Of a stretch of 32,837 nt of DNA, positions 17,079 through 25,844 are shown piece by piece. Positions within the stretch are counted from its first letter, which is position 1; the number at the start of each line of letters is the position of its first letter. The notes beneath the pieces are model-generated. The model was not told the origin of the DNA. It ran no database searches and was given only the letters and a program-made list of their open reading frames with translations. Origin of the DNA: Nocardiopsis salina YIM 90010 (GTDB taxonomy: Bacteria > Actinomycetota > Actinomycetes > Streptosporangiales > Streptosporangiaceae); assembly GCF_000341025.1 (NCBI RefSeq), contig NZ_ANBF01000205.1, forward strand, positions 31,980-64,816, written 5' to 3'. A program made the position numbers and the translations under genes.

Positions 17079-18005
17079 CGCAGTCTCCAACATGCGGGCA
17101 GCGGAACCGACCGGCGTGGCGGGACCGGTCCAGACGGCCCGCAGTTTGCGTCGTGGTGTGCCGTCCGCGACCGGGACCGGGACCAGGCGGCCGTCGGCGA
17201 GTTCGTCCGCGGCCGCCAGTCGGCTCAGGATCGCCGGGCCGGCCCCGGCCCGGACCGCCCGGATGATGGCCGCCGTGCTGTTGAGCTCGCTGACCGGGCG
17301 CACCGGGCCGAACGGTTCCAGCACCTCGTCCACCAAGGCCCGCGTGCCTGATCCGGCCTCCCTGATGACCAGGGGTGTCTTTGCCAACTCCCGCAGGTGG
17401 ACCGGCTCGTCACGGGCCGAGTGCGCCGCCCAGGGATGGTCCGGTGCCACGACCAGCTCCAGTGGGTCCTCGCAGATGACGGACTGATGAAGGTACTCGG
17501 GAACGGTCGGTGATTCGACGAAACCGATGCCGTACTCTCCGGACGCCACACCGGCGATCACCCGTTCCGAGTTCTGCATGTCGAGCACGACGCTGGTACT
17601 GGGGTGGGAGCGGTTGAGCCGACTGATCCACAGGGGAGCGAGGTGCTCCGCGACGGTCTGCGAGGCCCCGACGGCGAGCTTCCCCGCTCCGTCATGGGCC
17701 AGCGCACGGGTGCCTGCGGCGAATCGCTCGAGGGAATCCAGGACCTCCTGTGCCCACGCAGCGGCCAGACGCCCTTCCTGAGTCAGTGTCGAGCCGCGGG
17801 GGGAACGGTCGAGCATCCTGAGCCCCGTTCGCCGCTCCAACACGGCGATGCTGCGCGAGGCATTGGGTTGGGCTACGCCGACACGTCGGGCCGCGGCTCC
17901 CACGGATCCGGATTCGGCGAGAGCGGCGAGCACCCGTAGGGAGGGGATCTGTACCCAGTCTGCTGCCGCCGATGGCTCATCCATATCACCATCATATGCC
18001 CTCAT
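17058..18005 (-). CDS. LysR-family transcriptional regulator
   Basis: A 315-aa LysR-type regulator. The N-terminal winged helix-turn-helix (about 22-80) reads SLRVLAALAESGSVGAAARRVGVAQPNASRSI. The effector-binding domain covers about 105-310. Start ATG 18005 is used; ATG 17984 (MDEPSAAADW) is also possible, since neither has a strong ribosome site. It is divergent from the YeiH-type exporter with only 41 bp between the starts, the same arrangement as the LysR gene yeiE and yeiH in E. coli. Its 3' end overlaps that of pta. It probably controls the exporter and perhaps the permease-pta operon in response to a sulfur compound; that is inferred from context. Confidence 0.9.
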   Translation of the reverse strand: MRAYDGDMDEPSAAADWVQIPSLRVLAALAESGSVGAAARRVGVAQPNASRSIAVLERRTGLRMLDRSPRGSTLTQEGRLAAAWAQEVLDSLERFAAGTRALAHDGAGKLAVGASQTVAEHLAPLWISRLNRSHPSTSVVLDMQNSERVIAGVASGEYGIGFVESPTVPEYLHQSVICEDPLELVVAPDHPWAAHSARDEPVHLRELAKTPLVIREAGSGTRALVDEVLEPFGPVRPVSELNSTAAIIRAVRAGAGPAILSRLAAADELADGRLVPVPVADGTPRRKLRAVWTGPATPVGSAARMLETALRTDHF

Positions 18006-18046
18006 GGTCGATAGCTCACTACCGAAGGTCCGGCAGCGGTCACAGC

Positions 18047-19102
18047 ATGGGACTCATGTCGAACCCCCCGCTTTCTCCAGGTCAGGCTTTCGGTCGGCTG
18101 GCCCCCGGGCTGCTCGTCTGTTTTCTCGTCGGGGCAGTCAGCACGGCGGCCGCCGTCCCGTTCGACGGAGTGAGCGGTCTCGTCATCGCGATCGTCGTCG
18201 GGATCGTGTGGCGCAATTCCGCTCCGTGGCCCCAGGCGCTGGCGCCGGGCGTGGCAGTGGCGGCCAAACCGGTGCTGCGCGTCGGGATCGTGCTGTTGGG
18301 GCTGCAACTGTTGATCGGGGACGTTCGCGGGCTGGGCGTCTGGGTGATCGTCGGGGTGACCGCTGCGGTCGGCCTCACCTTCTGGGCCACGATGGCGGTG
18401 GGGCGCCGACTCGGACTGAGTCCGAACCAGCGCCTTCTGGTGGCCTCGGGGTTCTCCATATGCGGTGCCGCGGCGGTCGCGGGCACAGACGCGGTCACGG
18501 ACTCCGAAGAGCGGGAAGTGGCCACGGCCGTCGCCATGGTCGTCGTCTTCGGCACGGCCATGATCCCGCTGATGCCGGCGCTGGGGGCCCTCTCCGGCTT
18601 CACGCCGGAGCAAACCGGGCTCCTGATCGGGCTGAGCACCCACGAGGTCGCACAGGTCGTGGCAGCCGGGGGCATCGCGGGGAGCGGGGCGCTGGCGGTG
18701 GCGGTCACGGTGAAGCTGGCTCGCGTGCTGTTCTTGGTTCCGGTGCTGGCCGGGATCGCCTGGAGCCGACGCAGGGGTGAGGCTGCGTCGGGCACCGCCG
18801 TAGGCGCGGAGCAGAAGAAACGGCCGCCCCTCGTCCCGCTCTTCGTGCTGGGGTTCATCGCCTGTGTGGCGTTGAGGAGCACCGGGGTCCTGCCGGAACC
18901 GGCGTTGGAGGCCGCGCACCTCCTGCAGACGCTGGCACTCTCCACCGCGATGTTCGCCCTGGGACTGAACGTTCACGTCAAGGCTCTGCTCGAGGTCGGA
19001 GGTCGCCCCGTCGCACTTTCCGCGGTCTCGACGCTCGTGATCGTGCTGATCGGCTGGTCAGCGGTGGTGATGCCTGAACTCCTCGGCTTCGACCCGGTCT
19101 GA
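18047..19102 (+). CDS. YeiH / UPF0324 family putative sulfate (sulfite) exporter
   Basis: A 351-aa membrane protein with about ten helices, of the UPF0324 or putative sulfate exporter (PSE, TC 2.A.98) family. Typical segments are LVIAIVVGIVWRNS, KPVLRVGIVLLGLQL, SGFSICGAAAVAGTDAV and GLSTHEVAQVVAAGGI. ATG 18047 or 18056 may start it; neither has a strong ribosome site, and the 41-bp gap to the divergent LysR gene leaves little room for a promoter. In sulfonate degraders PSE proteins are proposed to export the sulfite or sulfate released by Xsc, which fits the pta and permease beside it. A hairpin terminator follows. Confidence 0.9.
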   Translation: MGLMSNPPLSPGQAFGRLAPGLLVCFLVGAVSTAAAVPFDGVSGLVIAIVVGIVWRNSAPWPQALAPGVAVAAKPVLRVGIVLLGLQLLIGDVRGLGVWVIVGVTAAVGLTFWATMAVGRRLGLSPNQRLLVASGFSICGAAAVAGTDAVTDSEEREVATAVAMVVVFGTAMIPLMPALGALSGFTPEQTGLLIGLSTHEVAQVVAAGGIAGSGALAVAVTVKLARVLFLVPVLAGIAWSRRRGEAASGTAVGAEQKKRPPLVPLFVLGFIACVALRSTGVLPEPALEAAHLLQTLALSTAMFALGLNVHVKALLEVGGRPVALSAVSTLVIVLIGWSAVVMPELLGFDPV

Positions 19103-19117
19103 GGAGAAGGGCTGGTA

Positions 19118-19138
19118 CCCGGGCGCCCGAAGCCCGGG
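19118..19138 (+). terminator. hairpin after the exporter gene
   Basis: CCCGGGC (19118-19124) pairs with GCCCGGG (19132-19138) across a seven-base loop, 15 bp after the exporter stop. There is no T tract. Confidence 0.55.
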
Positions 19139-19277
19139 GCTCCCGATCCACGGGTTTCTCGAGAGCGGTGAGCCGCTGACCGCGCTCCGGGGCATGTGGC
19201 AGGGGTGTTCCGGGGAGCCCTGCTCGGAGATGATCTCCCGAAATCTCCCACCGAAAGGGCCCGGAAACGACTCAGGC

Positions 19278-19295
19278 CAGAGCTGAAAGGCTCTG
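19278..19295 (-). terminator. hairpin downstream of the tRNA-Val fragment
   Basis: CAGAGC pairs with GCTCTG around a six-base loop, 15 bp beyond the CCA end of the tRNA fragment. It looks like the original terminator of the tRNA gene and marks this side as native chromosome. Confidence 0.5.
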
Positions 19296-19309
19296 ACCTG
19301 CAGTGATGC

Positions 19310-19354
19310 TGGTGGGCGATACAGGATTCGAACCTGTGACCTCTACCGTGTCAA
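19310..19354 (-). tRNA. 3' fragment of tRNA-Val(GAC), probable att site
   Basis: Read on the minus strand, the 45 nt hold the anticodon loop TTGACAC (anticodon GAC), the 3' anticodon-stem strand, variable loop, a complete T arm (ACAGG, TTCGAAT, CCTGT), the acceptor strand CGCCC and an encoded CCA. The 5' half (acceptor GGGCG, D arm, 5' anticodon stem) is absent from the adjacent DNA at 19355 onward. A tRNA cut at the anticodon loop is the classic footprint of tyrosine-recombinase integration into a tRNA 3' end. It implies native DNA to the left, element DNA to the right, and a complete tRNA-Val at the other end of the element, outside this window. Confidence 0.85.
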
Positions 19355-19445
19355 GGTTATCACCGGTCTCCGGTGACCTGGCCGAAAGTGCATCCGACCA
19401 GGTCGGAGGGTTCTGTTGAGGGGCCTTCGCGGCGGTTGGGAGCCG

Positions 19446-19469
19446 TTGGGAGATCTTCGGATCTCCCAA
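19446..19469. terminator. TTCG-tetraloop hairpin
   Basis: A perfect 10-bp stem closed by the very stable TTCG loop lies between the att fragment and the DUF2637 gene. It may insulate the element from transcription crossing the att site. Both arms include the GATCTCCC repeat sequence. Confidence 0.55.
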
Positions 19470-19482
19470 AAATCTCCCAGTG

Positions 19483-19512
19483 GGTGGTGGGAGACGGCCG
19501 TCTCCCACCACC
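19483..19512. repeat. 30-bp perfect palindrome upstream of DUF2637 gene
   Basis: A perfect 30-bp palindrome, left arm GGTGGTGGGAGACGG, centred at 19497/19498, 48 bp before GTG 19561. It may be an operator for a dimeric regulator, a replication or transfer site, or a hairpin in mRNA. Its right arm is where homology with the decayed copy at 11816 begins. Confidence 0.85.
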
Positions 19513-19560
19513 GGTACCCGCCTGGTGAAGGGCTCTCGACCAGACATGGAGGACGTGGTC

Positions 19561-20292
19561 GTGATGGAACCTTCTCGTAGGTCACGCGCGGTGACCATCG
19601 CCACTGTGCTCATGCTTGCCGGCATCGCCGCGGTGGTGTCCTACTCACACATGTACGACCTCGCGTTGCGCCACGGTGAGCCCGCGTGGAGAGCGTCGCT
19701 GTTTCCGCTGTCGGTGGACGGAATGATTGTGGGCGCATCGATGACGCTGCTCAGCGACGCCCGTCGGGGATCCAAGGGCGGGGTGTTGCCGTGGGCGCTG
19801 TTGATCATCGGCTCGGCCGCTTCCCTGGCGGCCAACGTCGCGGTGGCCGATCCGACCGTGTGGTCGCGGATTATCCATGCCTGGCCCAGCTTCGCTCTGA
19901 TCGGTGCGTACGAGTTGCTCATGCGTGAGTTCCGTAGCTCTGCGCAGTGCGTACGCACTGCGTTCGCGGACGATGAGCAGGATTTGACCGGGACGTATGG
20001 GCCTGCGGACTCTGCTGCGCGGGAAGACGAGCGGTTCGCTGGTCTGCGAGCCGTTGAGGACGCTGACAGGACTCGGACCACGCGTGCGGAGCCCTTGACC
20101 CCATTTCAGGATCAGGCCTGGCGGTGGGCGGTGGACCAGGAGCGTGAGGTGGGAGTGCTGCCGACCGGCGCGCAGATCGCTGAGTGCTTTGGGCGCAAGG
20201 AGCGTTGGGGGCGACTGGTCAAGGAACGAGGGCTCCGGCAACGGAAGGGTGCAGCTGAACACGAGGCCGATGCCCTTGCTGAACACTGCTAA
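19561..20292 (+). CDS. DUF2637 membrane protein (actinomycete mobile-element type)
   Basis: A protein of about 243 aa with four predicted membrane helices in the first 125 residues (VTIATVLMLAGIAAVVSYSH, then FPLSVDGMIVGASMTLL, PWALLIIGSAASLAANVAV and FALIGAYELLM). A soluble C-terminus ends in a helix-turn-helix-like stretch, LPTGAQIAECFGRKERWGRL. DUF2637 proteins are common on Streptomyces plasmids and integrative conjugative elements and in some cases are linked to plasmid spread; function is not established. Starts GTG 19561 or ATG 19564 are favoured by GGAGG at 19548-19552; ATG 19546 overlaps that site. It lies just inside the tRNA-Val scar, with no integrase, rep or tra gene visible, so it is probably the last element gene next to the CRISPR locus. 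Confidence 0.85.
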   Translation: MMEPSRRSRAVTIATVLMLAGIAAVVSYSHMYDLALRHGEPAWRASLFPLSVDGMIVGASMTLLSDARRGSKGGVLPWALLIIGSAASLAANVAVADPTVWSRIIHAWPSFALIGAYELLMREFRSSAQCVRTAFADDEQDLTGTYGPADSAAREDERFAGLRAVEDADRTRTTRAEPLTPFQDQAWRWAVDQEREVGVLPTGAQIAECFGRKERWGRLVKERGLRQRKGAAEHEADALAEHC

Positions 20293-20428
20293 AGGGATTC
20301 CTCTACGCTCGTTGGCTGGGTTCTCGAGCCCTCGCAATTGGCGTTGTTTGGAAGCCTTGTTCGGATCGTGTTTTAGTAGCACGGCGATGCTCAGCAGTGC
20401 GGGACGACAAGTTGGCGGGAGGTGCACC

Positions 20429-20542
20429 ATGGGGCTCGTGTACGGGGCAGGAGCATCTGCCGCCAGGGAGTCGATCACGGAGTGTGCTTATATTGTTACG
20501 GCCGAGCGTGCTGCTGCGGTAATTTCGATTTCGAATTGGTAA
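20429..20542 (+). CDS. hypothetical 37-aa ORF before the CRISPR leader
   Basis: ATG 20429 follows GGCGGGAGGTG, one of the best ribosome sites in this region, and opens a 37-codon frame (MGLVYGAGASAARES... ending in ISISNW). It stops inside the leader of array 1. I recognise no family. It could be a real small protein, a leader peptide, or chance. The rest of 20293-20570 holds nothing else I can support. Confidence 0.3.
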   Translation: MGLVYGAGASAARESITECAYIVTAERAAAVISISNW

Positions 20543-20570
20543 CGGCGGAAGTTTGTGCAGGTCGGGAAGT
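20537..20570 (+). promoter_or_regulatory. leader-proximal motif of CRISPR array 1
   Basis: The last 34 nt before the first repeat read TGGTAACGGC, ten variable bases, GCAGGTC, three variable bases, AAGT. The same blocks at the same spacing precede array 2. The upstream 20480-20540 is AT-rich with TATATT at 20489-20494, a possible -10 of the array promoter. Such blocks next to repeat 1 are where Cas1-Cas2 docks for spacer insertion. Confidence 0.7.
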
Positions 20571-22849
20571 CCGAGCCCCACGCACGTGGGGATGAACCGG
20601 CAGAGACCACCCGCAGGGTGTAGTCCATGAGCCGAGCCCCACGCACGTGGGGATGAACCTCCGGGAGAAGAGCAGATCACTCTCGCCCTTGGCCGAGCCC
20701 CACGCACGTGGGGATGAACCGAGCCGCGCTCGTTCAAGACCGAGGGGGTGGGCCCGAGCCCCACGCACGTGGGGATGAACCGCAGTGCTGCAAGACCTCG
20801 GTCGGCGTCATCATCCGAGCCCCACGCACGTGGGGATGAACCGGTGCAACGCCGGGTTGCACATGCAACCCCGCGCCGAGCCCCACGCACGTGGGGATGA
20901 ACCGGGCCGACGCCTCACCGGAAAACAGTGACGCAACCGAGCCCCACGCACGTGGGGATGAACCGTAATGGACTTCCAGAATTTCGCCCGCCACGTACCG
21001 AGCCCCACGCACGTGGGGATGAACCGCTCGGGGAGGGAACTGCCACGGAGTTCGGGACCCGAGCCCCACGCACGTGGGGATGAACCGTTGCCTGCGCCGT
21101 TGGTGCGCACGCTGCGGCGCCCGAGCCCCACGCACGTGGGGATGAACCGGTGATCGCTTCCATCAGGTTGTCGTTGTACGTCCGAGCCCCACGCACGTGG
21201 GGATGAACCGCGCTCCTCAATCTTGGTGGCCGTGAGGCCGACCCGAGCCCCACGCACGTGGGGATGAACCGGCCCGTTCTGAGGACGCGCAGCGGCGGGT
21301 GGACCGAGCCCCACGCACGTGGGGATGAACCGTCTACTCACGTAGAGTCACCACAAACGCGAAGCCGAGCCCCACGCACGTGGGGATGAACCGGGTTGTC
21401 ACCACCCTTCGAATCAGGCACCGGGCCGAGCCCCACGCACGTGGGGATGAACCTCAGGAGGAATTCCCACTGTTCGCCGTTCCACCCCGAGCCCCACGCA
21501 CGTGGGGATGAACCGTGCTCCTCGTGTGGCACCCCGGGGAAGGGCTCCCGAGCCCCACGCACGTGGGGATGAACCGGAGATAGCAGTGAGTGTTGCAAGC
21601 TCGGTGGACCGAGCCCCACGCACGTGGGGATGAACCGGCATCTCCGCGCTGAACGCGATGGCTCCGCCGCCGAGCCCCACGCACGTGGGGATGAACCGGT
21701 GTGGCGCAGGGTGTGCGCTGAGATGGCCGGCCGAGCCCCACGCACGTGGGGATGAACCAGAACTCCAGCAACCCCTGGTTGATGATGATGTGCCGAGCCC
21801 CACGCACGTGGGGATGAACCGAGTCGGCGCCGTACTCCTGCACCAGGCAGGACCCGAGCCCCACGCACGTGGGGATGAACCGCAGAGGTCGACGACGACC
21901 AGCTCGCCCTCGCGCCGAGCCCCACGCACGTGGGGATGAACCGGCCCCCCGCACGGTGCGCACCAGGTCGGTTGCCCGAGCCCCACGCACGTGGATGAAC
22001 CGAGCGTCATCACGATGCGCATGACCAGTGCTTGCCGAGCCCCACGCACGTGGGGATGAACCGGGCGCGTCTTCCAGCAATCGGGGGATGTTGGTCCGAG
22101 CCCCACGCACGTGGGGATGAACCGTTGTCGAAGCTCTCACCACACCGGGACTGGGGCCGAGCCCCACGCACGTGGGGATGAACCGCGCTCAGCAAGGGAT
22201 CCGCACACGTCATGCAGCCGAGCCCCACGCACGTGGGGATGAACCGGGCGAAACGTTTGTGGCCATCAACCATGGACGCCGAGCCCCACGCACGTGGGGA
22301 TGAACCGCGTTGACCGCTCTCGGGTTCGCCGGTGACCCCCCGAGCCCCACGCACGTGGGGATGAACCGGCGAGCCCGTTCCTGAAGCTCTGCACGCGTGG
22401 CCGAGCCCCACGCACGTGGGGATGAACCGGGGGTGTCAGCTGTCGGAGTCGGGGGCCGTGGCCCGAGCCCCACGCACGTGGGGATGAACCGCCGACCATA
22501 ACCAGCGGCGACGCCTGAGTCCTCCGAGCCCCACGCACGTGGGGATGAACCGGCTTGCGGTCGGATCCCAGGCTGCGGTCTGGGCCGAGCCCCACGCACG
22601 TGGGGATGAACCGCCGGACACCGCATACCCCACCCCGCCACCGTCCCGAGCCCCACGCACGTGGGGATGAACCGGGGCACCTGAGCGTTCCCGCCCATGA
22701 GTGGAACCGAGCTCCACGCACGTGGGGATGGGCCGTCGGGCCGGCGGGCGTGGTAGACGCATGACCCCCGAGCCCCACGCACGTGCGGGGCCGCGGGTGC
22801 TTCACGATGCACAATCGATTGCCGATCCCTACGCATGTGGGGATGGGGC
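20571..22849 (+). CRISPR. type I-E CRISPR array 1 (about 38 repeats, decayed at its trailer end)
   Basis: 28-nt repeats: flank CCGAG, stem CCCCAC, loop GCAC, stem GTGGGG, tail ATGAACC. Spacers are 33 nt (a few 34), giving a 61-nt period. Repeats start at 20571, 20632, 20693 and so on to 22646 (35 near-identical copies), then a variant at 22707 and two decayed copies at 22768 and about 22822. Repeat 24 (21976-22001) lacks two G of the 3' stem. Nearly every spacer begins with G, as expected if the last PAM base is carried along (AAG-type PAM). Leader motif on the left and decay on the right set the direction: transcription left to right, new spacers added at 20571. The stem-loop is the expected Cas6e substrate. 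Confidence 0.98.
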
Positions 22850-23015
22850 GGTCCACTGCGTGCCGCAAACCCTGTGACGGAGCATGCTCGCGCGCATCGG
22901 CATCGCGCTGGGGCTCCCTGAGCTTGAAGCGTGGGTCAGTGCCAGATCTCAAAATGTCAGAGGCGAATCATATGCTTCCGCATCAACGACCTACAGCCGT
23001 TCAGCGAGGTTCACG

Positions 23016-25835
23016 GTGACTATGGAAGACCCTTCTGAGCAGGGCCAGGTGCCCGAGGGTTTGGATATGTCCTTGTGGGGCAAATCTGAAGGTTTGCCCC
23101 CTGGAGTGCGCTACCCCCTGGTTTGTCACCTTTTGGATGTCGGCGCGGTGGCCGAGGTGCTCTGGCGGGACCATGTCGCAGTCGGTGTCAGACAGACCAT
23201 CGCTGACGGCCTGGACACCACGGTCGAGCATGCGGGGAAACTGATCCCATACTGGGCTTCCCTCCACGACGTCGGGAAGCTCACTTATGGTTTTCAGGCT
23301 CAGGATGCCGCTGCGTCGCTACGCGAATATCCGTCATCGGGGTTCCGCCGGGCACATGACCTCGTGGCGGGACAGTGGCTCCAGCACGTTCTTCCTGACT
23401 ATGGATATGCAGCCGAAGGCGCTCGGGCACCGGCTCCGATGGTCTCCCAGCTGCTCGGCGGGCATCACGGCATTTTTCATCAGCACGCGGATACCGTTCA
23501 TGCGCAACCCTTGAGGTCGCTGGGGTACGAAGAAGACGCATGGGAAGAGCAGCGCGGGCTGCATCTGGCCACGCTCACCGAATTGTTCGGCGCCCCCGTC
23601 GCTCCAGGCCGCATCGATGGCGCCGTGGCCGCACTGGTGTGCGGCGTAGTGATCCAGGCGGACTGGTTGGCCAGCCAACTCTCGTTCGTTGGACGCCAGA
23701 TCGCCGCAGGGATCCCTTCCACGGGCGCAGATCTTCCCTGGTTCTTGGATCGTGCTCGTGATCGGGCCCCCGGGCTGCTCCAGCAAGCCGGCCTCGGTCG
23801 CCCGGCCCCGCGACCCGCCTCGTTCGCGCGCGCCTTTCCCCAGATCGAACACCCCAACGGCCTGCAGCGATCCTTGGTGAAGCACCTGCCGGAATTGTGC
23901 AACGGCCCGGGCATGCTCCTCATAGCAGCCCCGACCGGTGAGGGAAAGACCGAGGCCGCGCTCTACGCTGCCGAAGTCATGGGCGAAGCCGCGGGCCGCT
24001 CCGGGCTCTACGTGGCGCTTCCCACCATGGCCACGGCCGACCAGATGTACACCCGGGTCAACGAATACCTGAACCGCCGTGTCACCGCGCCCTCCTCCAT
24101 GACTCTTCTACACGGCATGGCGTGGATGAATCCGGACTATGCGTCGCCGGCCAGCACCTCATCGGGAGAACTGAGCGCCTCCCATACAGAGGGCGCAACG
24201 GAATCACGCCGTGCAGTCGAGGTCAGCGAGTGGCTCCAGGGGCGCAAGCGCGGCCTGTTCGCGGATTTCGGCGCAGGAACCATTGACCAAGCGCTCATGG
24301 CGGCGCTGCGCAGCCGGCACAACATGGTCCGGTTGCTCGGTCTGTCGGGAAAAACCGTCATCATCGACGAGGTCCACGCCGCTGACCCGTACATGTTGGC
24401 CTTGCTCACCAGGTTGCTCAACTGGCTCGGTCGGCTCCAGGTGCCGGTGATCTTGCTGTCGGCCACACTGCATCACCGCACGGCGCATGTGCTCACCGAG
24501 GCATACCTCAAAGGGGCCGGGAGGAAGCGCAGATCCGGTGACCCTATCCCGCACGTGCGATACCCGGGATGGGTCTACGCTGGCGCCGAGCCCCCTCATC
24601 CGGTGACCCTCAATCCCGAACCGCTGGAGACGACACCGCGCATACCGCTCACCGTGCAGTGCCGTGAGGTTCCACTGGTCGCTGAAGGGCCTTCAGGCCT
24701 TGATCCGGCAGTCCGAGAAGAACTTGCTGACTTGGTCGAGAACGGTGGGTGCGCTGCGGTTATTCGCACGACCGTCGCAGAAGCCCAACACACCTATTCG
24801 GACCTGGCGGAATGGTCCGTACGTCACGCGCAAGAGGTCGGGGTCGAGCCGCCGGAAATTCACCTCCTGCACGCCAGATTCCCCGCTGACCAGCGTGAAC
24901 GTATCACGCGGCGGGTCATACGGCGTTTCGGTGCGGAGGGTGCCCGGGAAGGAGACCGTCCTCGGTCCGCGATTCTCGTGGCGACGGCGATCATCGAACA
25001 AAGTATCGACATCGACCTCGATCTGATGATCAGCGATCTCGCCCCGGTCCACCTGCTACTACAGCGCGCCGGCCGGTGTTGGAGGCACGAACACCGCGGC
25101 ATTGTCGAGCGCCCTCGGTGGGCTGATGTGCCGCGCCTGGTGGTGCTTGCCCCGGCCCAGGTGGACGCGGAGAAAGCCCTCCCCAGTGTGTGGCGCTACA
25201 TCCACCACCCGTCACTGCTTCTACGCACCCATAACCTGTTGCGACGAAGGGAAGGCCAACCGGTTCGTGTCCCCGAAGACGTCCAGGAACTCGTGGACGG
25301 CATGATCGACGACGCTGACCTGAACCCTGAGCTACCCGATCAAGACCTGGATCGCCAGGCCACGGACATGGCACACCGCCAGCTCGGAGACAACGCAGCG
25401 ATCCCTCGTCCAGGCAGTGTGACGCGCAGCCTCCACGCACTCACCGACCACGACCTCGATGAAGCACAGGTAGCCACGCGATTCGGGGCCGACTCAGCGC
25501 GGGTGGTGTGCTGCTACACCGATTCCGATGGCGAGTGCTGGTTGGATTCCGCGTTGTCCGAGAGGCTCCCGTCAGAGGGCGAGCTGCCCAAAGGGCACTT
25601 TAGCGAAGACCAGGTCCGGGCCGTGCTGTCCCGCAGCCTGCCTGTACCCGGGGCCTGGCTGGACGGCCACGAGGAGCAGACCGCGCCTCCGGAAGCCTGG
25701 CAGGCCAACGCTCAACTCCGCCATGTGGGCTTGCTGGTGCACCGGATCGACCGAGAGGGAGCGGTGCAGGGTGTCCAGCTCGGTAAACGACAGATGCGGC
25801 TGGACAGGTGCGTTGGGTTGCTCGTTGAGGGGTAA
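23016..25835 (+). CDS. cas3: CRISPR-associated helicase/nuclease Cas3
   Basis: A 939-aa effector nuclease-helicase recruited by DNA-bound Cascade to nick and degrade the target strand. The HD nuclease domain is N-terminal: LHDVGK with H84-D85, then LLGGHHG and VIQADW. The SF2 helicase follows: Walker A APTGEGKTE near 307, DEVH box IIDEVH near 451, motif III LLSATLHHR, motif VI LLQRAGRCWRH. The C-terminal domain is complete. GTG 23016 is preferred because GAGG lies six bases upstream; the frame is open to 22884, and ATG 23022 and ATG 23067 are alternatives. It sits between the decayed end of array 1 and a 389-bp gap before cse1, so it is likely a separate transcription unit from the Cascade genes. 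Confidence 0.97.
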   Translation: MTMEDPSEQGQVPEGLDMSLWGKSEGLPPGVRYPLVCHLLDVGAVAEVLWRDHVAVGVRQTIADGLDTTVEHAGKLIPYWASLHDVGKLTYGFQAQDAAASLREYPSSGFRRAHDLVAGQWLQHVLPDYGYAAEGARAPAPMVSQLLGGHHGIFHQHADTVHAQPLRSLGYEEDAWEEQRGLHLATLTELFGAPVAPGRIDGAVAALVCGVVIQADWLASQLSFVGRQIAAGIPSTGADLPWFLDRARDRAPGLLQQAGLGRPAPRPASFARAFPQIEHPNGLQRSLVKHLPELCNGPGMLLIAAPTGEGKTEAALYAAEVMGEAAGRSGLYVALPTMATADQMYTRVNEYLNRRVTAPSSMTLLHGMAWMNPDYASPASTSSGELSASHTEGATESRRAVEVSEWLQGRKRGLFADFGAGTIDQALMAALRSRHNMVRLLGLSGKTVIIDEVHAADPYMLALLTRLLNWLGRLQVPVILLSATLHHRTAHVLTEAYLKGAGRKRRSGDPIPHVRYPGWVYAGAEPPHPVTLNPEPLETTPRIPLTVQCREVPLVAEGPSGLDPAVREELADLVENGGCAAVIRTTVAEAQHTYSDLAEWSVRHAQEVGVEPPEIHLLHARFPADQRERITRRVIRRFGAEGAREGDRPRSAILVATAIIEQSIDIDLDLMISDLAPVHLLLQRAGRCWRHEHRGIVERPRWADVPRLVVLAPAQVDAEKALPSVWRYIHHPSLLLRTHNLLRRREGQPVRVPEDVQELVDGMIDDADLNPELPDQDLDRQATDMAHRQLGDNAAIPRPGSVTRSLHALTDHDLDEAQVATRFGADSARVVCCYTDSDGECWLDSALSERLPSEGELPKGHFSEDQVRAVLSRSLPVPGAWLDGHEEQTAPPEAWQANAQLRHVGLLVHRIDREGAVQGVQLGKRQMRLDRCVGLLVEG

Positions 25836-25844
25836 GGGCAGTCG

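Larger units (their letters stand above)
19232..19480. repeat. GATCTCCC direct repeats on both sides of the tRNA fragment
   Basis: A composite motif, GATCTCCC then A-rich then ATCTCCCA, occurs at 19232-19250 and again at 19460-19479, with one base inserted. One copy lies on each side of the tRNA-Val fragment. Such flanking repeats often serve as arm-type integrase or excisionase sites at att loci; here that is a guess from position. Confidence 0.4.

Noticed and set aside
19272-19625. 117-codon minus-strand frame over the att region
   Set aside because: Contains VTGSNPVSPT, the usual translation of a tRNA T arm, and is antisense to the DUF2637 start; not a gene.
20303-22952. Minus-strand open frames made of repeated SSPRAWGS, RFIPTCVGLG and VHPHVRGAR blocks
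   Set aside because: They are translations of the CRISPR repeats of array 1, a well-known annotation artefact; no start signals or real protein features.
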